A program made the position numbers and the translations under genes. DNA of 64,000 nt from Amycolatopsis thermalba (lineage in GTDB: Bacteria > Actinomycetota > Actinomycetes > Mycobacteriales > Pseudonocardiaceae). Shown piece by piece: positions 28,096 through 37,834 of this stretch. Where the stretch lies: assembly GCF_003385215.1 (NCBI RefSeq), contig NZ_PQHW01000010.1:1-64000 (forward strand), given 5' to 3'. The notes under the pieces are model-generated. The model was given only the letters and a program-made list of their open reading frames with translations. It was not told the DNA's origin and searched no databases. Position 1 is the first letter of the stretch. Each line of letters opens with the position of its first letter.

Positions 28096-29235
28096 TCACG
28101 CGCGTGCCAGGTGGTCCTCGACGACGCGGGCCAGGACGTCGACGGCGTAGGTCCAGCGGGTGTCGTCGAGTCCGGCGTGGGTGGTGATCCGCAGCCGGGA
28201 AACGCCGTCGGGCACGGAGGGTGGGCGGAAGCAGCCGACCCGGACTCCCGCCGTGAGGGCGTCGGCCTGGGTGGCGAGGGCCCTGTGCGGGGAGGGCATC
28301 GGTACCGACAACACCGCGCCCGCCGAGCTGGGCACGCCCAGCCGGCGGGCGAGCGCGGCGCTCCGTTCGTGGATGCGTGCCGGGAGGTGGGGCTCGCCGC
28401 GCAGGGCGCGCAGCGCCGCCAACGCTCCCGCTGCCGGAGCGGGCGCCAGTCCGGTGTCGAAGATGAACGGGCGCGCCCTGTTGATGAGGTGGTCGACCAG
28501 CGTGGCGGAGCCGAGGACCGCGCCGCCCATGGCGCCGAGTGATTTGGACAGGGTCGCGGTCATGACCACATGCGGGTGACCGCCCAGGCCGAGGTGGTGC
28601 ACCAAGCCCCGCCCGCCGTGGCCGATCACGCCGAGCCCGTGCGCCTCGTCGACGACGAGCAACGCGTCGTGGTCGGCACAGGCCTCGGCGAGTCCCTCCA
28701 GTGGGGCGGCGTCGCCCAGGACCGAGAAGATCGACTCGGTCAGCACGAGCGCCCGCCGGCTGCCGGCCGCGGCCAGTGCCTCGCGGACGGCGGCGACGTC
28801 GTTGTGGCCGACGACCTGGACAACCGCCCTGGACAACCGGGCGGCGTCGATCAGCGAGGCGTGAACGTGGGCGTCCGACACGATCAGCGAGTCCCGGTCC
28901 GCCAGCGCGGTCACCACGGACAGGTTGGCGTGGTAGCCGGTCGAGAACACCAGCGCGGCCTCACGACCGGTGAACCCGGCCAGTTCGTGCTCCAGTTCGG
29001 CGTGCAGCGTCGTCGTGCCGGTCACCAAACGGGAGGCACCGGCGCCGGCGCCCCACCGGAGAGCGGCGTCGGCGGCCGCCCGCCGGACGCCGGAATGACC
29101 GCTCAAGCCCAGGTAGTCGTTGTTCGCCAAGTCGATGAGGTCGTCGCGGGCCGCCCGCGGCCGTAACGCGCGCTGTAGCCCGGCTTCCGCACGCGCCGTT
29201 CGCTGCGCGGCGAACCAGTCCGCCCAGGTGCTCAT
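28096..29235 (-). CDS. bioF: 8-amino-7-oxononanoate synthase
   Basis: 379-residue PLP enzyme of biotin synthesis, condensing pimeloyl thioester with alanine. Key residues: Asp196 in VVDEAHG and the PLP lysine Lys231 in [21 protein letters not shown] near residue 39 is the family N-terminal motif. ATG 29235 overlaps the bioA stop (ATGA), fixing the start. It is the last biotin gene of the operon; no bioD follows, and an IS256 remnant lies 105 bp downstream. Confidence 0.93.
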   Translation of the reverse strand: MSTWADWFAAQRTARAEAGLQRALRPRAARDDLIDLANNDYLGLSGHSGVRRAAADAALRWGAGAGASRLVTGTTTLHAELEHELAGFTGREAALVFSTGYHANLSVVTALADRDSLIVSDAHVHASLIDAARLSRAVVQVVGHNDVAAVREALAAAGSRRALVLTESIFSVLGDAAPLEGLAEACADHDALLVVDEAHGLGVIGHGGRGLVHHLGLGGHPHVVMTATLSKSLGAMGGAVLGSATLVDHLINRARPFIFDTGLAPAPAAGALAALRALRGEPHLPARIHERSAALARRLGVPSSAGAVLSVPMPSPHRALATQADALTAGVRVGCFRPPSVPDGVSRLRITTHAGLDDTRWTYAVDVLARVVEDHLARA

Positions 29236-30491
29236 GCGGCCTCCGCCGCGGCCGCGATGCCGGCACAGATACGGGCGATGTCGTCGTCGGTGCACACGTA
29301 GGGCGGCATGGTGTAGATCAGGTCGCGGAACGGGCGGATCCACACGCCTTCGGCCAGCGCCGCTTCGGTCGCCTTGACCACGTCCGCTTCGTGGTCGAGC
29401 TGGACCACCCCGACCGCACCGAGCACCCGCACATCGGTGGCCTCGATGTCGTACTACGCCTGCAGTCCCGCGTTGACCCGGCGGACGTCGCGTGTCCAGT
29501 CCCCTGTGGACAGCAGGTCCAGACTGGCCGTGGCGACCGCACAGGCCAAGGGGTTGCCCATGAACGTCGGACCGTGCATGAGGACACCGGACTCGCTGGC
29601 GGACGGTCCACGAGCGATCTCACCGGTGCACAACGTCGCGGCCAGCGAGACATAGCCGCCGGTGAGGGCTTTATCGACGCACAACACATCCGGGGTCACA
29701 CCGGTGGCGTCGGCGGCGAAGAGGGTGCCGGTGCGGCCGAAGCCGGTGGCGATCTCGTCGAAGATCAGCACCAGTCCGTGTGCGTCGGCGACTTCGCGGA
29801 ACACCGGCAGGCAGCTGGCCGGGTACGGGTGCATGCCCCCGGCGCCCTGCAGCAGGGGCTCCACGATCAGCCCGGCGAGACGGCCGGCGTGCTCGGCCGC
29901 GAGCGCCCGTAAGCCGGCGGACCAGGCGTCGACGTCCTCGTCGAGGCGGGGTGGGCGCTCGCCGAACACCTGCTCGGGCAGGAGGCCGGACCACATCGTG
30001 TGCATGCCGCCGTCGGGATCGCACACGCTCATGCAGTCGAAGGTGTCGCCGTGGTAGCCGCCGCGCACGGTGAGGAACCGGGTCCGCTCCGGGCGGCCGG
30101 TGCCGCGCTGGTACTGCAGCGCCATCTTCATCGCCACCTCGACGCTCACCGATCCGGAGTCGGCGAGGAACACGTGCTTCAGACCGGCGGGCGTGAGGTC
30201 GACCAGCCGGGACGCCAGCTCGACGGCGGGCTCGTGGGTGAGGCCGCCGAACATGACGTGCGCCATCGTCTCCAGCTGGCGGCGCACCGCCTCGTCGAGC
30301 ACCGGGTGCCGGTAGCCGTGGATCGCCGACCACCACGACGCCATCCCGTCGACCACGTCGCCGACGCCCTCGAGGGTGATCCGGCTGCCGGACGCGCCGG
30401 TGACCAGCCGGGTCGGTGCCGGGTTGGTCATCGAGGTGTACGGGTGCCACAGGTGCTCGCGGTCGAAGGCGAGCAGGTCCTCGGGTGACAT
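29232..30491 (-). pseudogene. bioA: bioA (DAPA aminotransferase) with an internal in-frame TAG
   Basis: Adenosylmethionine-8-amino-7-oxononanoate aminotransferase of biotin synthesis. The gene aligns over a full length of about 419 residues: LWHPYTSM near the N-terminus, [30 protein letters not shown], and PLP Lys274 in VDKALTGGY. An amber codon at 29454-29456 follows ...NAGLQA. The same frame then resumes [20 protein letters not shown] and goes to the normal end [21 protein letters not shown] 345-residue product would lack the C-terminal domain. Either a recent nonsense mutation, readthrough or a sequencing error. It overlaps bioB upstream (TGATG) and bioF downstream (ATGA). Confidence 0.85.
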
Positions 30492-31552
30492 CAGGCGTTG
30501 GGGACGAGGCCGGTGCCGGCGCCGCGGCGGCGAATCGGCGGGTCCACCGGTTCGGTCCGGGCCCGGTCCTCTTCGGAGCCCAGCACGACGAACCCGTTGT
30601 CCCGGATCATCTCCAAGTCGGCCTGAGCCGCCTGTCCCTCGGAGGTGAGGTAGTCGCCGAGGAAGAGCGAATTGGCGACGTGCAGGGCGAGCGGCTGCAG
30701 CGACCGGAGGTGCATCTCGCGGCCGCCGGCGATCCGGACCTCCTTGTTCGGGCACACGAACCGCGCCATCGCCAGGATCTTCAGACAGCGCAACGGGGTC
30801 AGCTCCCAGGTGTGCTCCAGCGGGGTGCCGTCGAAGGGCATCAGAAAGTTGACCGGGATCGAGTCCGCGTCCAGTTTCTTGAGCGCGAACAAAGCCTCGA
30901 CCAGCTGCTCTTCCGATTCGCCGAGACCGGCGATGAGACCCGAGCACGGCGAGAGCCCGCCATTCTTCGCCTTCTCGACGGTGTCCACCCGGTCGGCGTA
31001 GGTGTGGGTTTGGACGATGGTGTGGTGGTTGCTCTCGGCGGTGTTGATGTTGTGGTTGTAGGCGTCCACCCCGGCGGCCTTCAAGCGCTCGGCCTGCCCG
31101 TCGGAGAGCAGACCGAGACAGGCGCACACCTCGACGCCGGGATGCTCTTCCTTGAGTGCGCCGACCATCGAGGTGACCCGGTCGATGTCCCGGTTGGACG
31201 GTCCACGGCCGGAGGAGACCAGGCACACCCGCCCGGCGCCGCCGGTGATCCCGGCGCCGGCCTGCTTCAGCGCCTCCTCGGTGGACAGCCAGGAGTACTT
31301 GAGGATGGGCGCCGCGGAGCCGAGGGCCTGCGAGCAGTAGTTGCAGTTCTCCGGGCAGAGACCGGATTTCAGATTGACCAGGTAGTTCACCTTCACCGTG
31401 TTGCCGAAGTGCGCGCGGCGCAGCCTGCCCGCCGCGGCGGCGACGGACAGCACCTCGGAGTCCTCGGCGCGCAGAACGGCGAGAGCGTCTCGGGGCGTAG
31501 CGGCGACCCCGGCGAGGACCGCGTCGGCGAGCTGCTCGAACGTGGAGCTCAT
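30491..31552 (-). CDS. bioB: Biotin synthase
   Basis: 353-residue radical-SAM enzyme inserting sulfur into dethiobiotin. The SAM cluster cysteines are Cys66, Cys70 and Cys73 in [10 protein letters not shown]. Ligands of the second [2Fe-2S] cluster lie in [18 protein letters not shown] and the Arg in [11 protein letters not shown]. Other family blocks are [19 protein letters not shown] and [18 protein letters not shown] 31552 has AGGAG upstream. First gene of the bioB-bioA-bioF operon, divergent from the BioQ-like regulator with a TGAAC-N3-GTTCG dyad between them. Confidence 0.97.
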   Translation of the reverse strand: MSSTFEQLADAVLAGVAATPRDALAVLRAEDSEVLSVAAAAGRLRRAHFGNTVKVNYLVNLKSGLCPENCNYCSQALGSAAPILKYSWLSTEEALKQAGAGITGGAGRVCLVSSGRGPSNRDIDRVTSMVGALKEEHPGVEVCACLGLLSDGQAERLKAAGVDAYNHNINTAESNHHTIVQTHTYADRVDTVEKAKNGGLSPCSGLIAGLGESEEQLVEALFALKKLDADSIPVNFLMPFDGTPLEHTWELTPLRCLKILAMARFVCPNKEVRIAGGREMHLRSLQPLALHVANSLFLGDYLTSEGQAAQADLEMIRDNGFVVLGSEEDRARTEPVDPPIRRRGAGTGLVPNA

Positions 31553-31590
31553 CCCTACTCCTGACTCAGTGTAATGACAAGACTACAACC

Positions 31591-31603
31591 TGAACGGTGT
31601 TCG
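31591..31603. promoter_or_regulatory. BioQ-type operator
   Basis: TGAACGGTGTTCG fits the TGAAC-N3-GTTAC type dyad reported for BioQ in corynebacteria and mycobacteria. It lies 39 bp upstream of bioB and 59 bp upstream of the divergent regulator start, so one site can control both. Confidence 0.75.
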
Positions 31604-31661
31604 GTTGAGTGGCGCTGACGCTACAGTGGGCCCATCAGGCGGGTCAACGGGAGGAGTCGGC

Positions 31662-32216
31662 GTGCGCTACCACCGGCGCGATGTCGTGGAGCGCGCGATC
31701 GCGGTCCTCGACGAGTACGGGCTGGAATCGCTCACCATGCGCCGGCTGGCCGCCGAACTCGGCCTGCAACCGAGCGCGCTCTACCACCACGTGCCCAACA
31801 AGCAGACCTTGCTGGCCGCGATCGCCGACGAGATCCTGGCGCGCGGCAAGCGCGAACGCCGGGCCGCGGAATGGGACCGGCGAGTGGTCGAGGTGTGCCG
31901 TGAACTGCGCGACGCGATGCTGGCCTACCGCGACGGCTGCGACGTCGTCGCCACGGCCTACACTTTCGGCCTCGGCGCCACCGAACCGGCCACCGAACTG
32001 CGCGCGGCCCTGCGGGACGGCGACCTGCCCGACAACCTCGTCGACGTCGGCACCCGCGCCCTGCTGCACCTCGTCTTCGGCCACACAGCGGAGGAACAGG
32101 CAGCGCTCCAGGCCGCCAGCGCAGGCGCCATCGACCGGGAGCCCGGCGGGTCCGGGGATTTTGAGGCAGGCATCGAACTGCTACTCGACGGCATCCGGTC
32201 CACAGTGCACCGATGA
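31662..32216 (+). CDS. bioQ: TetR-family biotin operon repressor (BioQ-like)
   Basis: 184-residue TetR protein with HTH at residues about 8-52 (AIAVLDEYGLESLTMRRLAA, then ELGLQPSALYHHVPNKQTLL). Location divergent from bioB and the BioQ-type dyad between the two support the assignment. GTG 31662 is preferred because GGGAGGAG lies just upstream; an in-frame ATG at 31605 would start next to the operator and has no site. BioQ proteins repress biotin genes in actinobacteria that lack BirA-type regulation. Confidence 0.85.
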   Translation: MRYHRRDVVERAIAVLDEYGLESLTMRRLAAELGLQPSALYHHVPNKQTLLAAIADEILARGKRERRAAEWDRRVVEVCRELRDAMLAYRDGCDVVATAYTFGLGATEPATELRAALRDGDLPDNLVDVGTRALLHLVFGHTAEEQAALQAASAGAIDREPGGSGDFEAGIELLLDGIRSTVHR

Positions 32217-32430
32217 CACCGGCCTGACCCATCCACGCGCCGGCCGAAGATCGGATCGCGTTCCCAAGGCCGGCTCGAAGGCGTCCGCGGCCGCCGCGAC
32301 CAAAGTCACCGCCGTGCTCACTATCGGCTCCGGCAACCCGACTCGTCGTGGCCCCTCGACCGTCGACCGTCTTTCCCACCATGCTTCGGCCCGGGCCTCC
32401 CCGGTGAGGCACTCCTCGCGGAACCGCTGC

Positions 32431-32710
32431 TCACACCGCACCCGGGTGCGGCAGGCCGCCCAGTAACCGTGCGAGCAGCCGGCCGGCTGAGTCCTCGACA
32501 TACGCCAAAGGGGACTTCCTACCCAGGGTGGCTCGTGACATTCCCAGTTCTCCACCAGGTTCCGCAGCCCAGATCTTCAGGTGCGGATGGCATCCGTTCA
32601 ACCGCTCACCGAGGGAACACCCCCACGGGTGGCTGAGCACGGCCGCGCCGAGTTCCTCGGCCGCCGCACAAAACTCCGCGAGCGAAGGGGTCGTCGAGTT
32701 CGACGCCCGG
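32431..32710 (-). pseudogene. ACMSD-like amidohydrolase remnant
   Basis: The minus strand reads VELDDP and, one frame over, SLAEFCAAAEELGAAVLSHP with WG, then ERLNGCHPHLKIWAAEPGG. This resembles the aminocarboxymuconate-semialdehyde-decarboxylase-type amidohydrolases (DDP-F-PFWAAAEELG-AVFVHPWG; FP-LKIC-AHGGG), with a frameshift and a deletion between the blocks. No intact start or metal-site N-terminus is present. 32217-32430 holds nothing recognisable. Confidence 0.5.
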
Positions 32711-32964
32711 CGCGGCCGCGCGGGGTAGTCGCACCTGCGGCCATCCCCCCGGCTTCCGCAGGCGCGACTACGTCGGGCCGCCGACACCGTCGTCACTTCG
32801 GTCCCCAAGGCGTGGTCGCGGGCCACACCGCGAAACTGGGCCTTCGGCACCGGCCTGGTGACAACGCCCTCATCGAACGGCTGGACCTCGCATCCGGAGA
32901 CATCCCGGCAACACACGATCCGGACACCAGTTCGCGCCGGCAAGCCTTCTCCGGCCGGACGCGC

Positions 32965-33065
32965 GGACAGACCGTCGTGGTGACGGGAGGCGAGTCCGCC
33001 ACCGGAAAGAGCACCTCGATCGAGCTGGCCCACTCGAGCAGGCGTCTGATGATCATCGACCTCGA
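32965..33065 (+). pseudogene. SDR N-terminal remnant
   Basis: FSGRTRGQTVVVTGGESATG, then KSTSIELAHSSRRLMIIDLD, looks like the Rossmann start of an SDR (GQTVVVTGGGSGIGRATAIELA). It is damaged and without a following catalytic part. The surrounding 32711-33145 shows no other gene. Confidence 0.4.
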
Positions 33066-33145
33066 CGGGGATTTCCGAGAACGAACTGTCGCACGTGGTG
33101 GTGAACTTCCACCCGCACGGCACGGTCGGCAGCAGGCGATTGCTG

Positions 33146-33970
33146 CTACTTCGCGATGAAGCCGGCGTCCACGGGCAGCGCCACTCCCGTGACGTAGCGG
33201 GCATCGTCCGAAACCAGCCATGCGACGGCGTTGCTGATGTCCCGCGGCTCGATGACCGGCACCGGGAGAAGGTTCGCCACGATCTCCGCGGCACCCGGTG
33301 TCGCCTCCAGGTACTCGGCGATCACCTCGTTCTCGACCATGGGAGTGGCCACGCCGGTCGGATGCACTGTGTTGACCCTGATGTGGTGGGGCGCCAGCCA
33401 GTTGGCCCAGGTCCGCATGAGCCCGACGACACCGTGCTTCGACGCCGTATAGCCGTCCTGGGCTCCGGTGCCGTTGCCGCCGCGCCCGGACAGACCTTGG
33501 GTGGAGCTGGTCAGCACGATGGCTCCGCCCCGCCCCTGCTCGATCATGGTCGGGATCGCCGCCTTGCCCGTGTGGTACGCGCCCGCGAGGTTGACGGCAA
33601 CGGTGTCGAGGAACTGGGCGGCCGGGTCGTCGTCGCGGGCGGACATGGGTGCGATGCCCGCGTTGGCGAGCACGATGTCGATCCGCCCGAACTCGGCCAC
33701 ACCTTCGGCGACGACCGCCGCGATCGCGGCGGGATCGCGCACGTCCGCCTGCCTGGCGACGATGCGCCGGCCGAGCTTCTCGACCTCACGGATGGTCTCC
33801 TCGAGATCCTCGGGGGAGGCCAACGCGTACGGGACGGTCGCCATCTGGGCGCAGAGGTCGAACCCGATGATGTCGGCCCCCTCCTCGGCGAGCCGGACCG
33901 CGTGCGACCGACCTTGACCTCGCGCGACACCGCTGATCAAAGCAACCTTGCCGGCTAGTTTTCCTGGCAT
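33146..33970 (-). CDS. Mycofactocin-type SDR oxidoreductase
   Basis: 274-residue SDR. The glycine motif is ISGVARGQGRSHAVRLAEEG with ADIIGFDLCAQ. An elongated insert (YALASPEDLEETIREVEKLG) follows beta-strand 2, and DVRDPAAIAAVVAEG plus the catalytic TSSTQGL ... YTASKHG complete it. The RGQGRSHA glycine motif and the insert are features of the mycofactocin-coupled SDR subfamily, whose NAD stays bound and is re-oxidised through mycofactocin. Start ATG 33970 is preferred over 33979 because GAGAGG is then properly spaced. Last gene of the long 46.6-33.1 kb operon; probable role is oxidation of an alcohol intermediate. Confidence 0.85.
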   Translation of the reverse strand: MPGKLAGKVALISGVARGQGRSHAVRLAEEGADIIGFDLCAQMATVPYALASPEDLEETIREVEKLGRRIVARQADVRDPAAIAAVVAEGVAEFGRIDIVLANAGIAPMSARDDDPAAQFLDTVAVNLAGAYHTGKAAIPTMIEQGRGGAIVLTSSTQGLSGRGGNGTGAQDGYTASKHGVVGLMRTWANWLAPHHIRVNTVHPTGVATPMVENEVIAEYLEATPGAAEIVANLLPVPVIEPRDISNAVAWLVSDDARYVTGVALPVDAGFIAK

Positions 33971-33984
33971 CGTCACCATTCCTC

Positions 33985-34875
33985 TCAGTCCTGGGCCCGA
34001 TCGACGACGACCTCGGCGAGGAAGTCCATCACGGCCGAGGTGAACAAATCGTTGTCGTCGCCGGTCACCATGTGCCCGGCCGCTGGAACATCGAGGTACC
34101 TGGAGCCGGGGATCAGGCCGACCAGCTCGTGAGCTCCCTCCGTACTGACGACCTCAGACCGAGATCCGCGTACCAGCAGGGTCGGTACCGCGGTCCGGCG
34201 CGCTGCGGCCACGGCACGGGGCGCGTCGACCAACGGCGGTGGCTCGTGGGGCACGGCGAGAAAGGCCGGGTCCCAGTGCCAGTACCAACGGCCGTCCTCG
34301 CGCAGCCGCACGTTCTTGCGCAGGCCGTCCTTCGACGGTGTTCGCGGGCGGCTCGGGTTGTAGGCGCGGACGGCCTCGGCGACCTCGTCCAGCGAAGCGA
34401 AGCCGTTCGCGTGTTCGCTCATGAACGACAAGATCTTGGCGACGCCCGCCGGTTCCACGTGCGGTACGACATCGACCAACACGAGTGCCCGCGCGGTGCC
34501 GTTGTGCTCGCCTTCCGCCACCAACGAGATCAGCCCGCCCATCGATGCGCCGAGCAGCAGCGGCGGCTCCCCGATCTGCTCGACGACGGCGAGCAGATCG
34601 GCGACCATGGCACTCATGCCGTAGTCGCCATCCGATGCCCAGTCGCTGTCTCCGTGGCCACGCGCGTCGAGGGCCACCGCGTCCCACCCGGCCGCTGCGA
34701 GTGATGCGGCTGTGCCGAACCACGAGTGGCGCGTCTGCCCAGCACCGTGCAGCAGCAACGCCACGCCCCGACGTTCGCCGGCGGCCGTCCACCGGGTTCC
34801 GATCAGACGTCCCGCCCGCCCGTCGAAGTCGACGCGCTCCCCCGCCGCCACTGCGACGCGGTACTCCGATGTCAT
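33985..34875 (-). CDS. Alpha/beta hydrolase
   Basis: 296-residue alpha/beta hydrolase fold. LLHGAGQTRHSW marks the oxyanion hole, GASMGG the Ser nucleophile (about residue 110) and AAGHMVTGDD the catalytic His. The acid residue is not certain. No signal peptide, so cytosolic. ATG 34875 (or the adjacent ATG 34878) follows GGAGGAG. It could hydrolyse an ester, lactone or thioester intermediate of the pathway encoded by the operon. Neighbours are the LLM protein upstream and the SDR 14 bp downstream. Confidence 0.88.
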   Translation of the reverse strand: MTSEYRVAVAAGERVDFDGRAGRLIGTRWTAAGERRGVALLLHGAGQTRHSWFGTAASLAAAGWDAVALDARGHGDSDWASDGDYGMSAMVADLLAVVEQIGEPPLLLGASMGGLISLVAEGEHNGTARALVLVDVVPHVEPAGVAKILSFMSEHANGFASLDEVAEAVRAYNPSRPRTPSKDGLRKNVRLREDGRWYWHWDPAFLAVPHEPPPLVDAPRAVAAARRTAVPTLLVRGSRSEVVSTEGAHELVGLIPGSRYLDVPAAGHMVTGDDNDLFTSAVMDFLAEVVVDRAQD

Positions 34876-34948
34876 CATTCGCTCCTCCCCGTGCGGGGTT
34901 CCTCCTCCACCCGAGCCCGTACCACAGCACATCGGGGCATGACGGAAT

Positions 34949-36016
34949 TCACGTGGCCGCCGGGCACTCCGACGACGGCCGGCGCAGGCCACCGGGTGCA
35001 CGGCCGGCCCGCACCCGGCCGACGATCCGCACGAGCTCGGCCGCCGCTTCGGGGCCCGGGTCGGCGGCGACGAACAAGGCCACCCGGTCCGCCGTGTCCC
35101 CCCAACGTTCGCGCACCGCCGCCGCCACCTGGTCCGGCGCGGCGACCACCGCGAAGGCATCCAGCATCTCGTCGTCCACCAGGCCTGCCATCGCCTTCCA
35201 CTCGCCCGCACGGGAAAGCCGCGTGAGCTCCTCCGCGCGAGCGCCCCAGCCATGGACCTCGAGGATCGTGCGGTAGGCGGGGGTCGAGGCGTAGAACGCG
35301 ATCCGGCGCCGCGTCGCATCCTCGACGCGAGCAGTGGCGGTGGCGTCCTCTCCCGTCACGACGAAGGGAGTCGCGGTGATCGTGAAACCCTCGCCGGTCC
35401 GACCGAGCGCAGGAAGGGTGTACTGCTCAAGGCTTCGGGGACTCGTCAGCGGCGCGCAGAGGAATCCGTCGGCGACCTCGCCCGCCACGGCGGTCATGCG
35501 CTGACCGACTCCACCCAGCACGACACTGGGACGCCCGAACCCGTGGGGTCCGGGATTGAAGAACGGCGTCATCAGGGTGTGCCGGTAAAACCTGCCTTGG
35601 AAGTCGAGCGGCTCGCCCTCGTTCCAGCACGCCCAGATGGCCCGCAGGGCGAGCACGTATTCGCGCATGCGCTCGGCCGGCTCGCTCCACGGCATGGAGA
35701 ACCGGCGCTCGATGTGCGGTTTGACCTGGGAGCCGAGCCCCAGGGTCAGCCTTCCGCCGCTGATCCGCTGCAGGTCGTGGGCGCTCATGGCCAGCGTCAT
35801 CGGGCTGCGGGCGAACGCGATGGCGACGCCCGTCGCGAGCGCCGTGGTCCGCGTGACCCGGGCGTACTCGGCGAGGGCGAGGAAGGGGTCGCGAACGGTC
35901 TCGGTGACCCACACCCCGTCGCAGCCCGCTGCCTCGAGCTCGCTGACGGTCTCCGGGGACGTGATGGCGTCGACCAGGACGTCGATCGCGGGAGTGTGTG
36001 CGCTGTGAGCGGTCAC
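34949..36016 (-). CDS. LLM-class F420-dependent oxidoreductase
   Basis: 355-residue TIM-barrel protein of the luciferase-like superfamily. Features: AAGCDGVWVTETVRDPFLAL, IAFARSPMTLAMSAHDLQRI, SGGRLTLGLGSQVKPHIERR and VVLGGVGQRMTAVAGEVADG. The pattern and length correspond to actinobacterial F420-dependent members of the family, which perform hydride transfer on ketones, enones or CoA intermediates. GTG 36016 overlaps the preceding CoA ligase stop (GTGA). Whether it uses F420 or FMN cannot be proven from sequence alone. Confidence 0.88.
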   Translation of the reverse strand: MTAHSAHTPAIDVLVDAITSPETVSELEAAGCDGVWVTETVRDPFLALAEYARVTRTTALATGVAIAFARSPMTLAMSAHDLQRISGGRLTLGLGSQVKPHIERRFSMPWSEPAERMREYVLALRAIWACWNEGEPLDFQGRFYRHTLMTPFFNPGPHGFGRPSVVLGGVGQRMTAVAGEVADGFLCAPLTSPRSLEQYTLPALGRTGEGFTITATPFVVTGEDATATARVEDATRRRIAFYASTPAYRTILEVHGWGARAEELTRLSRAGEWKAMAGLVDDEMLDAFAVVAAPDQVAAAVRERWGDTADRVALFVAADPGPEAAAELVRIVGRVRAGRAPGGLRRPSSECPAAT

Positions 36017-37710
36017 CGGCGCAGGTCCGGAAACTGGTCATCGCGATATTCGGCCACCGGGGTTCCGCCCTTGGCGGCCTGCTCCTCCCTGCCCCGCAGG
36101 TCGACCCGGCGGATCTTGCCGGAGATGGTCTTCGGCAGCTCGGAAAACTCCAGCCGGCGGACGCGCTGGTAGGGCGCCAGGTTCTCGCGGGCGTGCTTGA
36201 GGATCTCGAAGGCGGTCTGTTCGCTGGGTTCGTACCCCGCCGCCAGCGCGATGTAGGCCTTCGGCACGGCCAGCCGCAACTCGTCCGGTGCCGGGACCAC
36301 CGCGGCTTCGGCCACGGCGGGGTGCTCGATCAGCACCGACTCGAGTTCGAACGGCGAAATCTTGTAGTCGGAGGCCTTGAACACGTCATCGGTGCGCCCG
36401 ATGTAGAAGATGTAGCCGTCCTCGTCCCGAGAGGCCACGTCGCCGGTGTGGTAGTACCCGCCGGCCATCGCCTCCGCGTTGCGCTCGGGATCGCCCTGGT
36501 AGCCGGTCATCAGCGACATCGGTCGCCGGGACAGGTCGACGCAGATCTCGCCCTCGTCGGCCGGCTTCCCCGTCAGTGGGTCCACCAGCACGATCGGCAC
36601 GCCCGGAAGCGGCAGCCCCATCGAGCCGGGTTTCACCGGCATGCCGGGCACGTTGCCGATGGCCAAGGGCAGCTCGGTCTGGCCGAACCCGTCCCGGATG
36701 GTCAGCCCCCACGCCTTCTGGACCTGTTCCATGACCTCCGGATTCAGCGGCTCCCCTGCGGACAGGAGCTGGCGCAGCTGTCCCGGGCCACCGGAGAGGT
36801 CCGCCTTGATCAGCATCCGCCACACCGTGGGCGGTGCGCAGAACGTGTTCACCCCGACCCGGCGGATCTGCGCGAGCAGGGCGGCCGGGTCGAACTTCGA
36901 GTAGTTGTAGATGAAGATCGTCGCCTCGGCGATCCAAGGTGCGAAGAAGCAGGACCAGGCGTGCTTCGCCCAGCCCGGCGAGGAGATGTTGAGGTGCACG
37001 TCCCCCGGCTCGGCGGCGGCCCAGAACGAGGTGGCGAGGTGCCCCACGGGGTAGGACACCTGGGTGTGCTCGACGAGCTTCGGCCGGGAGGTGGTGCCCG
37101 AGGTGAAGTAGAGCAGCTGCGGGTCGGACGGAGCCGTCCCCGGGTGCTGGGCGGGCGGGACGTCCAGGGCGTAGGCGTCCCGGTAGGCGACCCAGCCGTG
37201 CGGGCCGTCCCCGACGACGAACCGGCCGTAGCTCCCGGGCACGTCCTCGAACTTGCCCGTGTCGGCGGCGTTCACGAGCACGTGCCGCGCGCCACCCCGC
37301 TCGATGCGGTCGACCAGCTCCGCCGGGCCGAGCGCGGTCGTGGTCGGCAGGATGACGGCGCCGAGTTTCATCACCGCGAGCATCGACTCCCACAGCTCGA
37401 CCTGGTTGTGCAGCATCAGCAGGACGCGGTCGCCCCGCCGGACACCGTGCGCGGCGAGGTGTGCCGCCGCCTGGTCCGATCGCCGGGCCATGTCGTCGAA
37501 GCTGTACCTGGCCTCGGAGCCGTCCTCCTCGACGATCCACAGCGCCGTCCGCTCCACCCCGCGGGCCACGGCGTCGAACCAGTCGATCGCCCAGTTGAAG
37601 CGGTCACCGAAGTCCGGCCACGAGAACTGCGCCACCGCCTTCGTGTAGTCGGTGGACAAGTCCTGGAGGAGGTCCCGCGCGGCGCGGTAGGTCTCGGTCG
37701 TGGAGGTCAT
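36013..37710 (-). CDS. Medium-chain-type acyl-CoA synthetase (ACSM-like)
   Basis: 565-residue ANL ligase. Core motifs: YFTSGTTSRPKLVEHTQ (P-loop), SSPGWAKHAWSCFFAP, DGFGQTELPLAIGN, YYHTGDVASRDEDGYIFYIG with DDVFKASDYKISPFELE, and the lysine in ELPKTISGKIRRVDLRG. The SDYKISPFE and GWAKHAWS blocks are typical of medium-chain/ACSM-like enzymes rather than long-chain FadD. It activates a free acid to its CoA ester for the operon. A 124-bp gap to the upstream NPD gene may contain an internal promoter, though I see no clear site. Confidence 0.92.
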   Translation of the reverse strand: MTSTTETYRAARDLLQDLSTDYTKAVAQFSWPDFGDRFNWAIDWFDAVARGVERTALWIVEEDGSEARYSFDDMARRSDQAAAHLAAHGVRRGDRVLLMLHNQVELWESMLAVMKLGAVILPTTTALGPAELVDRIERGGARHVLVNAADTGKFEDVPGSYGRFVVGDGPHGWVAYRDAYALDVPPAQHPGTAPSDPQLLYFTSGTTSRPKLVEHTQVSYPVGHLATSFWAAAEPGDVHLNISSPGWAKHAWSCFFAPWIAEATIFIYNYSKFDPAALLAQIRRVGVNTFCAPPTVWRMLIKADLSGGPGQLRQLLSAGEPLNPEVMEQVQKAWGLTIRDGFGQTELPLAIGNVPGMPVKPGSMGLPLPGVPIVLVDPLTGKPADEGEICVDLSRRPMSLMTGYQGDPERNAEAMAGGYYHTGDVASRDEDGYIFYIGRTDDVFKASDYKISPFELESVLIEHPAVAEAAVVPAPDELRLAVPKAYIALAAGYEPSEQTAFEILKHARENLAPYQRVRRLEFSELPKTISGKIRRVDLRGREEQAAKGGTPVAEYRDDQFPDLRR

Positions 37711-37834
37711 CGTCGGTTACCTCGGGTTCGAAGGGATGGGGGAGTTGCCGGGCGGCGCCGGCCGGCCGGTGCCCGGCACAGGTTCCGTGGGCCCCGCAGC
37801 CGCCCGGTGCCGTTTCGGGACCGGGCCCGGCCGA

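Noticed and set aside
32965-33065. P-loop NTPase/kinase (GGESATGKST)
   Set aside because: The surrounding residues fit an SDR Rossmann start (VVVTGG...IELA) and no kinase motifs follow; treated as an SDR remnant.
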